DNA of 64,000 bases, taken from assembly GCA_947625915.1 (NCBI GenBank), contig CANQPX010000003.1, forward strand, positions 1 to 64,000, given 5' to 3'. Positions 39,953-49,796 of this stretch are shown piece by piece. Under the pieces are notes generated by a model. It did no database searches and was not told the origin of the DNA. It saw only the letters and a program-made list of their open reading frames with translations. The position numbers were made by a program, and so were the translations under genes. The DNA comes from an uncultured Clostridia bacterium (lineage in GTDB: Bacteria > Bacillota > Clostridia > Oscillospirales > Ruminococcaceae). Each line of letters starts with the position of its first letter. Within the stretch, counting starts at the first letter, position 1.

Positions 39953-40300
39953 CAGTTTGTCGATAAAGCATAATAATAGTTCATTGTCAAACAACGGATA
40001 ATTTTTTAGAAAAACAAACTGCTCTATATTGCCAAACAGCTCACCGGGCTGTTTGGCAAGGCTTATATGGTATTAATCGTTAGTGCCAAGGGGAACGCTC
40101 TCTCTTGCAGAGCGTTCCCCTCTTGCCGCTTGCAGCGGCAATTCACCCCTTTGCAGAGGCGCCTTCGTAAGGGGAATTTCGCCATCTGCGGATGGCGACC
40201 AAAGGCTCTGCCTTTGGAAACCGCCAGCGCGGCTGCGCTGGACCAGCTTTTCAATTTTGCGCTGCGCGCAAAATTGTTAAAAACTTTTTTGACAAACTTA
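39953..40300 (+). repeat. Structured intergenic repeat element, copy 2
   Basis: Shares conserved blocks and hairpin order with copies 1, 3 and 4; ends are inverted (CAGTTTGTCGATAAAG vs CTTTTTTGACAAACTT). Confidence 0.85.
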
Positions 40301-40302
40301 AA

Positions 40303-40331
40303 GGAGACAAGCTTTCGCCTGTCTCCTTTTT
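40303..40331. terminator. Hairpin + T-run, right flank of repeat copy 2
   Basis: GGAGACAAGC-TTTC-GCCTGTCTCC-TTTTT; reverse complement of the left-flank hairpin apart from 1-2 positions. Confidence 0.7.
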
Positions 40332-40337
40332 CACTTT

Positions 40338-41531
40338 TTATAAGCCTAACAAACTTTTTATCTCCGCTGTAAGTTTTTCAGCCGCTTTGTCATGTGTCGT
40401 TATGGATGGGTGCCAGTCGGCGGAATATCCGTCCGCAGGATCCTGAACATCAAACTTCATGGTCGAAATATTCTTATCCCCTGTCTCTGCCGAATAATCG
40501 TCAACAGCTTTCTGAACGCTCGGGAAAAGTCTGTCGCCCATTACTCCGAGCGTGCAAAGTATTTTCGCGTCGGGATTTTTTTCGCGTATAGTTTTCAGGA
40601 ACTCCGTATATGCTGCGGAATATTCAGCCTGCTTATCCGCGTCGTTCTGTGTGTAGCTGTCATCATTGGTTCCGAGATTAACAACTATAAGATCGGGCTG
40701 ACGTTTTGAAAAATCCCATTCAAGATCGGACGGCTTGAAGTTTCCGTTTGCAGACCATGTATATCCGAGTTTGGTGTAATACTGAGGTACAGTCTGTGCG
40801 GAAATCTTTTTATCGCCCGTTGTATATCCCGAAATAATGCCGTAACCGCTGAATGATACCATGCTGTAATCTGCTCCGAGGTTCTGAGCGGTCTTATAGG
40901 CATATGCTTTTGTAACGTCCTCGGTCTTTGTGGAAAAATGACTGTCTTTGTTCGGGTCGTCTGCACCGTAGCCGCAGGTTATCGAGTCGCCGATAAATTC
41001 TATGAGAACATCTTTATCCGCTGTAGGGCTTATTTCCGTTCCGGTAACGGCAATCTCTTTTATGGAAAACGTTGACATCGGCGATTCGGAAAGCTTTACT
41101 ATTGAAACGGTAACATCTTCAGGCTGATCGCTTGAAAAAACATCATATGTTTTCTGGTAATCGTCTATCATATCATCTATCTTCCGCTCGCCGTTGACAT
41201 AGATGCCGATACGCGTCTGATTATCGGCTTGCGCCGCGCCGCCGAGAGCCGTTGAGTCTCCGGAAACGGTGACGGAACATTTTGTGCCGGTAAATGAAAA
41301 TTCCGCGCCTGTGCCGGAAAGAGCGCAATAAAGTTTATCATCGCTGAAATATGTACGCCCGATGGCTTTGACGTTATCGTAATTGGCTTTGTAAACAGTT
41401 TCGGTGTTCATATCGTGAGTTACCTCCGTTGTATTTTCTGATGAAGTGCTGTCTGCGTTCCCGCAGCCCGTCAGAACGGCGGCAGTAAGCGCCGCTGCGC
41501 CGATAAATGAAAATATCCTTGAAAATTTCAT
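40338..41531 (-). CDS. Secreted SGNH/GDSL esterase lipoprotein (CE2-like acetyl-xylan esterase architecture)
   Basis: Lipobox 'LTAAVLTGCG'; jelly-roll-like N-domain then 'VLIEFIGDSITCGYGADDP', 'LIVVNLGTNDDSY', 'DWHPSITTHDKAAEKL'. Confidence 0.85.
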   Translation of the reverse strand: MKFSRIFSFIGAAALTAAVLTGCGNADSTSSENTTEVTHDMNTETVYKANYDNVKAIGRTYFSDDKLYCALSGTGAEFSFTGTKCSVTVSGDSTALGGAAQADNQTRIGIYVNGERKIDDMIDDYQKTYDVFSSDQPEDVTVSIVKLSESPMSTFSIKEIAVTGTEISPTADKDVLIEFIGDSITCGYGADDPNKDSHFSTKTEDVTKAYAYKTAQNLGADYSMVSFSGYGIISGYTTGDKKISAQTVPQYYTKLGYTWSANGNFKPSDLEWDFSKRQPDLIVVNLGTNDDSYTQNDADKQAEYSAAYTEFLKTIREKNPDAKILCTLGVMGDRLFPSVQKAVDDYSAETGDKNISTMKFDVQDPADGYSADWHPSITTHDKAAEKLTAEIKSLLGL

Positions 41532-41697
41532 AATATTCCTCCTTGTTACATTTACAATTCTACCACATTTTTTCCCGAAAATCAATAGCAAACAAAATTA
41601 TTTTCAGCATTTCTTTGCATAAAATTACGGGCAGCGGTATATATCCTTTTTGTCTGTGCATAATAGCTTTAAAAACAGCCGAAAGGAATGGTAATTT

Positions 41698-42957
41698 ATG
41701 TTTGCAGCAAAAGCGGTAATTGAACGCGTTATCGGTCGTGAGATACTTGATTCGAGAGGAGCGCCGACTGTTGAAGCGGAAGTATGGCTCTCGGACGGAA
41801 CGGTAGGCAAAGGCGCCGCGCCGAGCGGTGCGAGCACAGGCATATTTGAAGCGTTGGAACTGAGAGACGGAGACGAAAAGCGTTACGGCGGGAAAGGCGT
41901 TCTTAAAGCAGTATCGAATATCAACAGTACGCTTAATATGTCTCTCAAAGGAATGGATCCTTCCGACACGATGCGCGTTGACAGTACTATAATAAATGCG
42001 GACGGAACGGAAAACAAATCAAAACTCGGCGCAAATGCAATGCTTGCCGTATCTCTTGCGGCGGCAAGAGCGGCAGCATACCATTATCACATTCCGCTTT
42101 ACAGATTTATCGGAGGAATAAACGGCACAAAGCTCCCGATCCCGATGATGAACATTCTTAACGGCGGGGCTCATGCGGCAAATAATCTTGATGTTCAGGA
42201 ATTTATGATAATCCCCTGCGGTGCGGAAAATTTCCGCGAAGGACTGAGACAATGCTCGGAAGTATATCACAGCCTTGCAAAACTCCTTAGATCAAAAGGT
42301 CTCGGAACGGGAGTCGGCGACGAGGGAGGATTTGCGCCCGATCTCAGCGGAGAGACCGAAGCGGTGGAACTTATCCTTGAAGCGGTGGAACGCGCAGGCT
42401 ACAAAGCAGGAAAGGATTTCTCCATCGCTCTTGACGCTGCCGCAAGCGAATGGAAAACAGGCGACGCGGGACAATATCTTTACCCAAAAAAGAAACTCCA
42501 TCGAAGCACGGAAGAACTTATCGAAGAGTGGAAAAGCATTTGCGGAAAATATCCTATCTCCTCTATAGAAGATCCCCTTGACGAAGAGGACTGGGAAGGC
42601 TGGAAACTTATGACTGAACAGCTCGGCGGAAAGATCGGACTTGTGGGAGACGATCTTTTCGTCACAGACCCCAAAAGGCTCAAAAAAGGCATTGAGAATC
42701 ACTGTGCAAATTCCATACTGATAAAACTAAACCAGATCGGAACGCTTTCCGAAACTCTTTCGGCAATACGACTTGCAAAAGAAAACGGTTACGGCACCAT
42801 CATTTCCCACCGAAGCGGAGAAACGGAAGATCCTTTCATTGCCGATCTTGCCGTTGCGGTGAACGCAGGACGGATAAAGACAGGCGCTCCCTGCCGAAGC
42901 GAACGCACCGCCAAATATAACAGACTTATCCGCATCGAAGAACAGATATACGGCTAA
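41698..42957 (+). CDS. eno: Enolase
   Basis: '[23 protein letters not shown]', '[20 protein letters not shown]', '[18 protein letters not shown]', '[18 protein letters not shown]'. Confidence 0.96.
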   Translation: MFAAKAVIERVIGREILDSRGAPTVEAEVWLSDGTVGKGAAPSGASTGIFEALELRDGDEKRYGGKGVLKAVSNINSTLNMSLKGMDPSDTMRVDSTIINADGTENKSKLGANAMLAVSLAAARAAAYHYHIPLYRFIGGINGTKLPIPMMNILNGGAHAANNLDVQEFMIIPCGAENFREGLRQCSEVYHSLAKLLRSKGLGTGVGDEGGFAPDLSGETEAVELILEAVERAGYKAGKDFSIALDAAASEWKTGDAGQYLYPKKKLHRSTEELIEEWKSICGKYPISSIEDPLDEEDWEGWKLMTEQLGGKIGLVGDDLFVTDPKRLKKGIENHCANSILIKLNQIGTLSETLSAIRLAKENGYGTIISHRSGETEDPFIADLAVAVNAGRIKTGAPCRSERTAKYNRLIRIEEQIYG

Positions 42958-42968
42958 GACCGCCCAAC

Positions 42969-43007
42969 GCATATCTTCTCCCGTGATATAAGAGAAGATA
43001 TGCGTTA
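42969..43007. terminator. eno terminator-like hairpin (14-bp stem)
   Basis: ACGCATATCTTCTC...GAGAAGATATGCGT. Confidence 0.6.
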
Positions 43008-43078
43008 AAACTATTTCATAATATATACACAAATTGCCTGCATAATTGTGGTATAATCAGTACGGGAGGCGATATTTT

Positions 43079-46000
43079 GTGAATAGTAATACGCTTATAA
43101 ATGATAATTGGGAATTCCTGCTTATGCCAATAGGCTCGGAATATGAACTTGCTATGAAAAGTACGGACTGGAAAACTGTGGATATTCCCCACGACTGGCT
43201 TATCTATCAGGCGAAAGATCTGTATAAAACCTCTACCGGCTGGTACAGGCGTACCTTTGATCACCGTAAAAAGCCTTCCGTCCGCGCCGCGATACGCTTT
43301 GACGGCGTTTACATGGACAGCAGAGTATATGTTAACGGAACTCTTGCGGGCGAATGGAAATACGGTTACTCAACATTTGAATTTGATATCACCGACCTGC
43401 TGAATGACGGGGAAAATCTAATTGCCGTACGCGTTGACCACCGAAGCCCCAATTCAAGGTGGTATTCGGGCGCAGGTATCTACCGCAATGTTTGGTTCAA
43501 GGAATACAACGAGTGCCATATTGTCAGCGACGGGATCTACATAAGCTCGGACATTGACGGAAATGTGACCGTTTCCGCAGAAACAGAACGCCCCGAAAAT
43601 GTTCCCGTAAGCGAACTTTCCATACGAATGGCAATTAGGGACGGAGAAAAGATCCTTGCGGAAAAAACTTCCCTTTGCTGCGCTTTCGACAAAAGCTGTA
43701 TGCCCGTCGTTCGTGACGGCTGCAAATATTCCTCAAATACCAACGTTCTAAAAATAAAAGATCCCGTTTTATGGGATATCGGCGATCCGCATCTATATAC
43801 GCTCATATGCGAACTTATCCGCAGCGGCGAGACAATTGAACGGCAGGAAGTCCGTTTCGGCATCAAAAAAGCGGAATTTACCTCCGATAAGGGATTTTTC
43901 CTCAACGGCAGACACGTCAAACTCCACGGTTGCTGCGAACATCACGACCTCGGCGCACTTGGAGCGGCTGTGAACCGCCATGCCATAGAAAGAAAACTTA
44001 AAACTCTCCGCACTATCGGGATAAACGCTATCCGAACGAGCCACAATATGCCCGCTCCCGAACTTATGGAACTTGCAGATGAAATGGGTTTCCTCATTCT
44101 TTCGGAAGGCTTCGATATGTGGGAAAAGCATAAGACCGAATTCGACTACGCGGGATATTTCCCGGAATGGATAGAAAAAGACGTCGCCTCTTGGGTACGC
44201 CGTGACAGGAACCACCCTTCTCTTATAGGCTGGAGCATAGGAAATGAAATTTACGACACTCATGAAAGCGAACGCGGACAGGAAGTGACTTCCCTGCTTA
44301 TGTCGCTTGTCCGCAGACACGATCCCGGAGGAAACGGGATCGTTACGATAGGTTCTAACTTCATGCAGTGGGAAAACGCTCAAAAATGCGCCGACATTCT
44401 CAAAGTAGCGGGCTACAACTATGCCGAGCGGCTTTATGAGGAGCATCATGCTGCTCACCCCGACTGGATGATATACGGTTCTGAAACGGCGTCCACGATC
44501 CAAAGCCGCGGCATATATCATTTTCCGCTGTCGCAAACGGTCCTTGCGGACGATGATGAACAGTGTTCTTCTCTTGGTAACTGCGCAACGGGCTGGGGCG
44601 CAAAAAACACCAAAGCCTGCATTATCCCCGACCGCGATGCGGAATTCTGCGCGGGACAGTTTATATGGACGGGCTTCGACTACATCGGCGAACCTACTCC
44701 CTATTCCACAAAAAACAGCTATTTCGGACAGTTCGACACGGCAGGTTTCCCCAAAGACAGCGCGTTCATCTACCGCGCCGAGTGGACAAGTTACAAAGCT
44801 TCGCCTTTTGTGCATATTTTCCCATACTGGGACTTTATCGAAGGTCAGGATATTGACGTTCGAGTAACTTCCAACGCGCCGAAAGTTGAACTCTTCTTCA
44901 ACGGCGAAAAAATTGCCGAAAAGGACATAGACCACCTCCACGGCAAGGAACTTACTCTTGATACTGTTATAAAATATCAAAAAGGCGAACTTCTTGCAAT
45001 TGCCTATGATGAAAACGGAATGGAGATCGCCCGCGATATCCAAAGATCTTTCGGCGATACTGCGGAACTGCGGCTGATCCCCGATAAGACTGAACTTTCC
45101 GCAGACGGCACAGACCTTATCTTTATGGAAATTTCAGCATACGATAAGGACGGCAATTTCACCGCAAACGCCAACGACCGCGTTTTTGTGGAAGTTACGG
45201 GCGCGGGAAGGCTTATCGGACTGGACAACGGCGATTCCACCGACTATGAAGAATATAAAGGCGTTTCACGCCGTCTGTTCTCGGGAAAACTCCTTGCGAT
45301 AATTGCCGCAAAGACCGAAGCGGGCGAAATAAATGTAAAAGTTTCCTCTCCTGCGGGCTTGGAAAATTCCGTTAAACTGAAAGCAGTTCCCGCAGAGGTG
45401 CCGCAGGGAATTTCCGCAGTCATGGAAAATTCTCACACCGAGGCAGACTGTCCTAATGAAAAGAATGATATCCCTATCCGTAAGATAGAATTTACAGGCG
45501 AAAGCAGGACTTTTACTCCGGAAATGCGGGAAATAACTTTCAAAACGAAAATTTACCCCGAAAACGCATCCTATAAAAAAGACGTGGAATATCGGGTAAC
45601 TACCGTTCTGGGGATAAACTCCAACCTTGCGGAGATAGTTTCTCATGACGAAAATTCCGTAACGGTAAAATGCAAAGGCGACGGAGAATTTTATCTGCGA
45701 GCCCTTTGCAAGAACGGAACGGACAAGTATCATATCCTTACGCCGATGTTATTGAAAGGCGAAGGACTTGGTGCAGCGTCCTTCGATCCGTACGGATTTG
45801 TTATAGGCGGACTTTTCACCGTTCAAAGCGGCAATGCGGGCAACGGCATAGAGCGGGGCGCGGCTTTCGCTTGGGAAAACAGCTGGTTCGGCTTTGAAAA
45901 TGTTGACTTCGGCAGCTTGGGAAGCGACACGGTGACCGTTCCCATTTATGCCAACTGCACAACGCCCGTGCAGATACGTTTCTATGACGGGATACCAAAT

Positions 46001-46528
46001 GACGGCGGAGAACTTATAGGAGAGTTCACTTACCACGAGCCGCCCGAATGGCTCACCTACAAGCCGAACACATTCAAACTAAACAAAGTGCTGAAAGGCG
46101 TTCATACTTTTGTTATGGAGTCGTCGGACGGTTTCCATGTAAAAGGTTTCAGCTTTGAAAAGCCCGAAAAGGAATTTGCCGAGATACGGGCAGTTGACAG
46201 CGACCGCATTTACGGCGACAAATTCACCGTTGAGAGCGATGCGGTAACGGGTATCGGAAACAACGTGCTTTTAGAGTTCGGCGAGTTTGATTTTACCGAA
46301 AAAGCACCTTCAAAGATCATTATTACAGGACGTTCGGAACTTGAGCTCAACAGCATACATATCATTTTTGACGGTGAAAGTGAAAAACGTGTGCTTGCGG
46401 AATTTGCGGGAGCGGATAATTACACGCCCAGAGAGTTCCCCATAAGCGGCATTTCGGGGAAATGCAAGGTTTCTTTCGCATTCCTGCCGGGAAGTAATTT
46501 TGATCTTGAAAGTTTCAGATTTGAATAA
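43079..46528 (+). CDS. Glycoside hydrolase family 2 (beta-galactosidase-like, DUF4982-type C-terminal domains)
   Basis: GTG start after gggaggc; 'DIPHDWLIYQAKDLYKTSTGWYRRTF', 'LHGCCEHHDLGALGAAVNRHAIERKL', 'IGWSIGNEIYDTH'. Confidence 0.92.
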   Translation: MNSNTLINDNWEFLLMPIGSEYELAMKSTDWKTVDIPHDWLIYQAKDLYKTSTGWYRRTFDHRKKPSVRAAIRFDGVYMDSRVYVNGTLAGEWKYGYSTFEFDITDLLNDGENLIAVRVDHRSPNSRWYSGAGIYRNVWFKEYNECHIVSDGIYISSDIDGNVTVSAETERPENVPVSELSIRMAIRDGEKILAEKTSLCCAFDKSCMPVVRDGCKYSSNTNVLKIKDPVLWDIGDPHLYTLICELIRSGETIERQEVRFGIKKAEFTSDKGFFLNGRHVKLHGCCEHHDLGALGAAVNRHAIERKLKTLRTIGINAIRTSHNMPAPELMELADEMGFLILSEGFDMWEKHKTEFDYAGYFPEWIEKDVASWVRRDRNHPSLIGWSIGNEIYDTHESERGQEVTSLLMSLVRRHDPGGNGIVTIGSNFMQWENAQKCADILKVAGYNYAERLYEEHHAAHPDWMIYGSETASTIQSRGIYHFPLSQTVLADDDEQCSSLGNCATGWGAKNTKACIIPDRDAEFCAGQFIWTGFDYIGEPTPYSTKNSYFGQFDTAGFPKDSAFIYRAEWTSYKASPFVHIFPYWDFIEGQDIDVRVTSNAPKVELFFNGEKIAEKDIDHLHGKELTLDTVIKYQKGELLAIAYDENGMEIARDIQRSFGDTAELRLIPDKTELSADGTDLIFMEISAYDKDGNFTANANDRVFVEVTGAGRLIGLDNGDSTDYEEYKGVSRRLFSGKLLAIIAAKTEAGEINVKVSSPAGLENSVKLKAVPAEVPQGISAVMENSHTEADCPNEKNDIPIRKIEFTGESRTFTPEMREITFKTKIYPENASYKKDVEYRVTTVLGINSNLAEIVSHDENSVTVKCKGDGEFYLRALCKNGTDKYHILTPMLLKGEGLGAASFDPYGFVIGGLFTVQSGNAGNGIERGAAFAWENSWFGFENVDFGSLGSDTVTVPIYANCTTPVQIRFYDGIPNDGGELIGEFTYHEPPEWLTYKPNTFKLNKVLKGVHTFVMESSDGFHVKGFSFEKPEKEFAEIRAVDSDRIYGDKFTVESDAVTGIGNNVLLEFGEFDFTEKAPSKIIITGRSELELNSIHIIFDGESEKRVLAEFAGADNYTPREFPISGISGKCKVSFAFLPGSNFDLESFRFE

Positions 46529-46548
46529 CAAGGAGAACATTCGGACTT

Positions 46549-47604
46549 ATGAGCGAAATTAAAGTCAGAGTCATAGTTCTGATATTGTGTATTGCCGTGC
46601 TTGCGGTGGTGGCGTTCGTGCTGACGGATAACGAAAATGAAGGAACTCCCGATGTTTCCGACGCATACGCGGAAATTTCCGAAAGCGAAACGTTTTCCGC
46701 CGCTTCGGAAGAGGAAACTTCCGATACCGAGCCTTCCGGGGCCGTTACCGAAAGCGAGAACACTTCTGTTCCCGAAGAAACGGAAATTTCTTCCGAAAGC
46801 AGTGAAAGCACTTCCGCAAGCAGAACGATAATAACCAGCCGTGTGCGAAAGGAATATGACAGCAATTCGGTCTACATAGATATGGAAAATATTCTACAAT
46901 TGCCCGAACTGCCTGTGGGCTGTGAGATAACGGCACTTACGATTTTACTGCGTTACTGCGGATTTGATGCGGAAAAGACCGATCTTGCAAAAAATTATCT
47001 TCCCACGAGTTGGGGAAACGCGCGTTATGAGGACGGGAAAACTTATAAGGACAGTTTCTTCGACTATTTTATAGGCGATCCGTTCAGCAGAGGTTACGGC
47101 TGCTTTTCAAATGCCATTGAAAAAGCTGCAAATGATTACATAGCCGACCACGGCGGCGGTTTTGAGGTAAAGAACATTTCGGGTTCGCACCCCGATGTGC
47201 TGTATGATTACCTTGCGGCGGGAACGCCCGTTCTCTGTTGGGCAACGGACGGAATGATCGAGCCTGAATATTACGAAACTTGGTATGACAACGCTACAGG
47301 CGAACAGCTTGACTGGTACCTGAATGAACATTGTTTCGTGCTTGCGGGATTTAATATGAGCGGAGACCTTGTTACACTGAACGACCCGATGAAAGGCATT
47401 ATCGACTACAATATAAACAAGTTCGAGACACGTTACGATCAGATGCACAGACAGGCGATCGTGATACTTCCCACAGGCGGCGGGGAAACTTCTTCGGATA
47501 TAACGGAAACGGTATACACCGAAACGGAATACTCAGAAACAGAAATTTCCGAAACTTGGGAAAGCTTTACGGAGAAGGAAGAAATTCCCATAGAAAATGA
47601 ATAA
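46549..47604 (+). CDS. C39-like/papain-like peptidase with TM anchor and Ser/Thr/Glu-rich linkers
   Basis: 'LPVGCEITALTILLRYCGFDAEKTDLAKNYLP', 'GTPVLCWATDGM', 'EHCFVLAGFNMSGDLVTLNDPMKGI'. Confidence 0.85.
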   Translation: MSEIKVRVIVLILCIAVLAVVAFVLTDNENEGTPDVSDAYAEISESETFSAASEEETSDTEPSGAVTESENTSVPEETEISSESSESTSASRTIITSRVRKEYDSNSVYIDMENILQLPELPVGCEITALTILLRYCGFDAEKTDLAKNYLPTSWGNARYEDGKTYKDSFFDYFIGDPFSRGYGCFSNAIEKAANDYIADHGGGFEVKNISGSHPDVLYDYLAAGTPVLCWATDGMIEPEYYETWYDNATGEQLDWYLNEHCFVLAGFNMSGDLVTLNDPMKGIIDYNINKFETRYDQMHRQAIVILPTGGGETSSDITETVYTETEYSETEISETWESFTEKEEIPIENE

Positions 47605-47612
47605 AAAATTTT

Positions 47613-47653
47613 ATCGGGCTGCAAATTTTTGCTTTGAAAGTTTGCAGCCCGAT
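47613..47653. terminator. Terminator-like hairpin after the C39-like peptidase gene
   Basis: ATCGGGCTGCAAA...TTTGCAGCCCGAT (13-bp stem). Confidence 0.65.
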
Positions 47654-47790
47654 TTACTGTTTCGTAACAATTTGAAATTATTTATGCAATAAAAATTTTT
47701 ATTTCCTGCAAATAAGTTGAACAATATATCTAAAAAGCTTTTAAAATGCAAGTTTAAATATTAGAAATTGCATAAACTTTAAAAAAGCCC

Positions 47791-47819
47791 TTGACATTCC
47801 GACGAAAATGTCATATAAT
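47791..47819 (+). promoter_or_regulatory. Consensus sigma-A promoter of amt-PII
   Basis: TTGACA-N17-TATAAT. Confidence 0.88.
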
Positions 47820-47832
47820 ATAAACATAGAAA

Positions 47833-47876
47833 ACAGCAAGGGTGCTGTGAGTAAATTGCAAAGGCGCAGTTTACTT
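47833..47876 (+). promoter_or_regulatory. Dual-hexaloop RNA motif, candidate ANTAR-protein antitermination target
   Basis: P1 ACAGC[AAGGGT]GCTGT (47833-47848) and P2 GAGTAAATTGC[AAAGGC]GCAGTTTACTT (47849-47876). Both loops are 6 nt with A at position 1 and G at position 4. Confidence 0.75.
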
Positions 47877-47890
47877 ACAGTACCCTTTTT
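47838..47890 (+). terminator. Attenuator terminator in the amt leader, mutually exclusive with P1
   Basis: AAGGGTGCTGTGAGTAAATTGC/GCAGTTTACTTACAGTACCCTT with G-U wobbles, ending TTTTT; its lower 5' strand is the P1 loop plus P1 3' strand. Confidence 0.85.
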
Positions 47891-47930
47891 GTATTTCTTA
47901 AATTTCCCAATATTTTAGGAGGGGTAAAAT

Positions 47931-49727
47931 ATGGACGCAAATATACTTGACACCATTGCTTCCGAAGTCAACAGCGGAGTGTTCTCCATATGGTATCTTA
48001 TAGGAGCGGCACTGGTATTCTTCATGCAGGCTGGCTTCGCAATGGTAGAAACAGGCTTCACAAGAGCCAAAAACGCGGCTAACATCATCATGAAGAACCT
48101 TATGGACTTCTGTATAGGTGTTCCGATGTTCATTCTGATAGGTTTTGGACTTCTCATGGGAGAAGATGTTCTGGGATTTATCGGAAAACCCGGTTTTGAC
48201 ATTTTCACAGCATATGAAAATTTCGACTGGTCATCATTCGTATTCAATATGGTTTTCTGTGCAACTACGGCGACTATCGTTTCCGGCGCAATGGCTGAAA
48301 GAACAAAGTTCCTTTCATACTGCGTATATTCGGGCGTTATAAGTGCGCTGATATATCCTATCGAAGCACACTGGATCTGGAACCCCGATGGCTGGCTCGC
48401 ACAGCTTGGTTTCCATGATTTTGCGGGTTCATGCGCTATCCATATGGTAGGCGGTATCTCTGCTCTTATCGGCGCAAAGATCCTTGGTCCACGTATCGGT
48501 AAGTTCGTTACCGACAAAAAATCCGGCAAGGTAACTAAAGTAAATGCTATCCCCGGTCACTCACTTACACTCGGCGCACTGGGCTGCTTCATTCTCTGGT
48601 TCGGTTGGTACGGATTTAACGGTGCTGCCGCAACAACTCCCGCGCAGCTTGGTTCTATCTTCCTTACAACAACTGTCGCTCCTTCCGTTGCAACGGTGGT
48701 ATGTATGATATTCACTTGGATAAAGTACAAAAAACCTGATGTTTCAATGTGTCTGAACGCGTCTCTTGCAGGACTTGTAGGAATAACCGCAGGCTGTGAC
48801 GTTATGGACGCGGCAGGTGCCTGCGTAGTCGGCGCGGTATCGGGTCTGCTGGTAGTATTCGGCGTATGGCTCCTTGACCATGTACTTTACATCGACGACC
48901 CTGTAGGTGCGGTTGCGGTACATATGATGAACGGCATATGGGGAACAGTTGCTGTAGGACTTCTTGCAAACCCCGCAGTTCCCGAATACGGTATCGCAAA
49001 CAAAGCAGGCGAAACCATAGGCGGTCTGTTCTACACAGGTAATGCTGAACTTCTCGGCTTACAGTGCCTTGGTGTACTGACAGTTGCAGCATGGACAGCA
49101 GTTGCTATAACGATAACATTCTTAATTATAAAAGCAACTATCGGTCTCCGTGCTTCCGTTGAGGAAGAAACAAGAGGTCTGGATATCACAGAACACGGTC
49201 TTGCTTCTTCTTATGCAGACTTTATGCCTGCTCTTAATGCAAACAATATCGCAGTATTTACAGGAGCAACAACTTCCGAAACAGCTCCCGCACCTGTTGC
49301 TGCGGCAGTTCCCGTAACAGTTTCGGAAAGACCTCATATAGAGAGACTTTCCGACGCAAAGAACAAGTATACCAAAGTTTCCGTTGTCTGCAAACAGAAC
49401 AAGTTTGAAGATCTCAAACGTGAACTCGGCGATATCGGCGTAACAGGTCTGACGGTAACTCAGATACTCGGCTGCGGAACTCAGAGAGGCGCAGGAGAAA
49501 TGTACCGTGGTGTTCCCGTTGAAACGACGCTGCTGCCTAAGGTAAAGGTAGAAGTAGTTGTCTGCAAAGTTCCTGTTGAGACGGTAGTCGAAGCCGCAAG
49601 AAAGGCATTGTATACCGGTCATATCGGCGACGGAAAGATATTCGTTTACGATGTTGAGGACGTAATAAGAGTAAGAACAGGCGAAAGCGGTTACGATGCA
49701 CTTCAGGACGCCGAAGAAGATCAATAA
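47931..49727 (+). CDS. amt: Ammonium transporter fused to a C-terminal P-II (GlnB/GlnK) domain
   Basis: Amt motifs ('GFAMVETGFTRAKNAANIIMKN', 'HDFAGSCAIHMVGGISALIGA') followed by P-II ('VTGLTVTQILGCGTQRGAGEMYRGVPVETTLLPKVKVEVVV...GHIGDGKIFVYDVEDVIRVRTGE'). Confidence 0.95.
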   Translation: MDANILDTIASEVNSGVFSIWYLIGAALVFFMQAGFAMVETGFTRAKNAANIIMKNLMDFCIGVPMFILIGFGLLMGEDVLGFIGKPGFDIFTAYENFDWSSFVFNMVFCATTATIVSGAMAERTKFLSYCVYSGVISALIYPIEAHWIWNPDGWLAQLGFHDFAGSCAIHMVGGISALIGAKILGPRIGKFVTDKKSGKVTKVNAIPGHSLTLGALGCFILWFGWYGFNGAAATTPAQLGSIFLTTTVAPSVATVVCMIFTWIKYKKPDVSMCLNASLAGLVGITAGCDVMDAAGACVVGAVSGLLVVFGVWLLDHVLYIDDPVGAVAVHMMNGIWGTVAVGLLANPAVPEYGIANKAGETIGGLFYTGNAELLGLQCLGVLTVAAWTAVAITITFLIIKATIGLRASVEEETRGLDITEHGLASSYADFMPALNANNIAVFTGATTSETAPAPVAAAVPVTVSERPHIERLSDAKNKYTKVSVVCKQNKFEDLKRELGDIGVTGLTVTQILGCGTQRGAGEMYRGVPVETTLLPKVKVEVVVCKVPVETVVEAARKALYTGHIGDGKIFVYDVEDVIRVRTGESGYDALQDAEEDQ

Positions 49728-49760
49728 AACATAAAGATTTTCCCGATAGGAGATCTTACA

Positions 49761-49796
49761 AACAGTCCCGCGCAGATATTTCTGCGCGGGACTGTT
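49761..49796. terminator. amt terminator hairpin, left copy (U-tract replaced by repeat element)
   Basis: AACAGTCCCGCGCAGATATTTCTGCGCGGGACTGTT followed by CAGTTTGTCGA. Confidence 0.8.
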
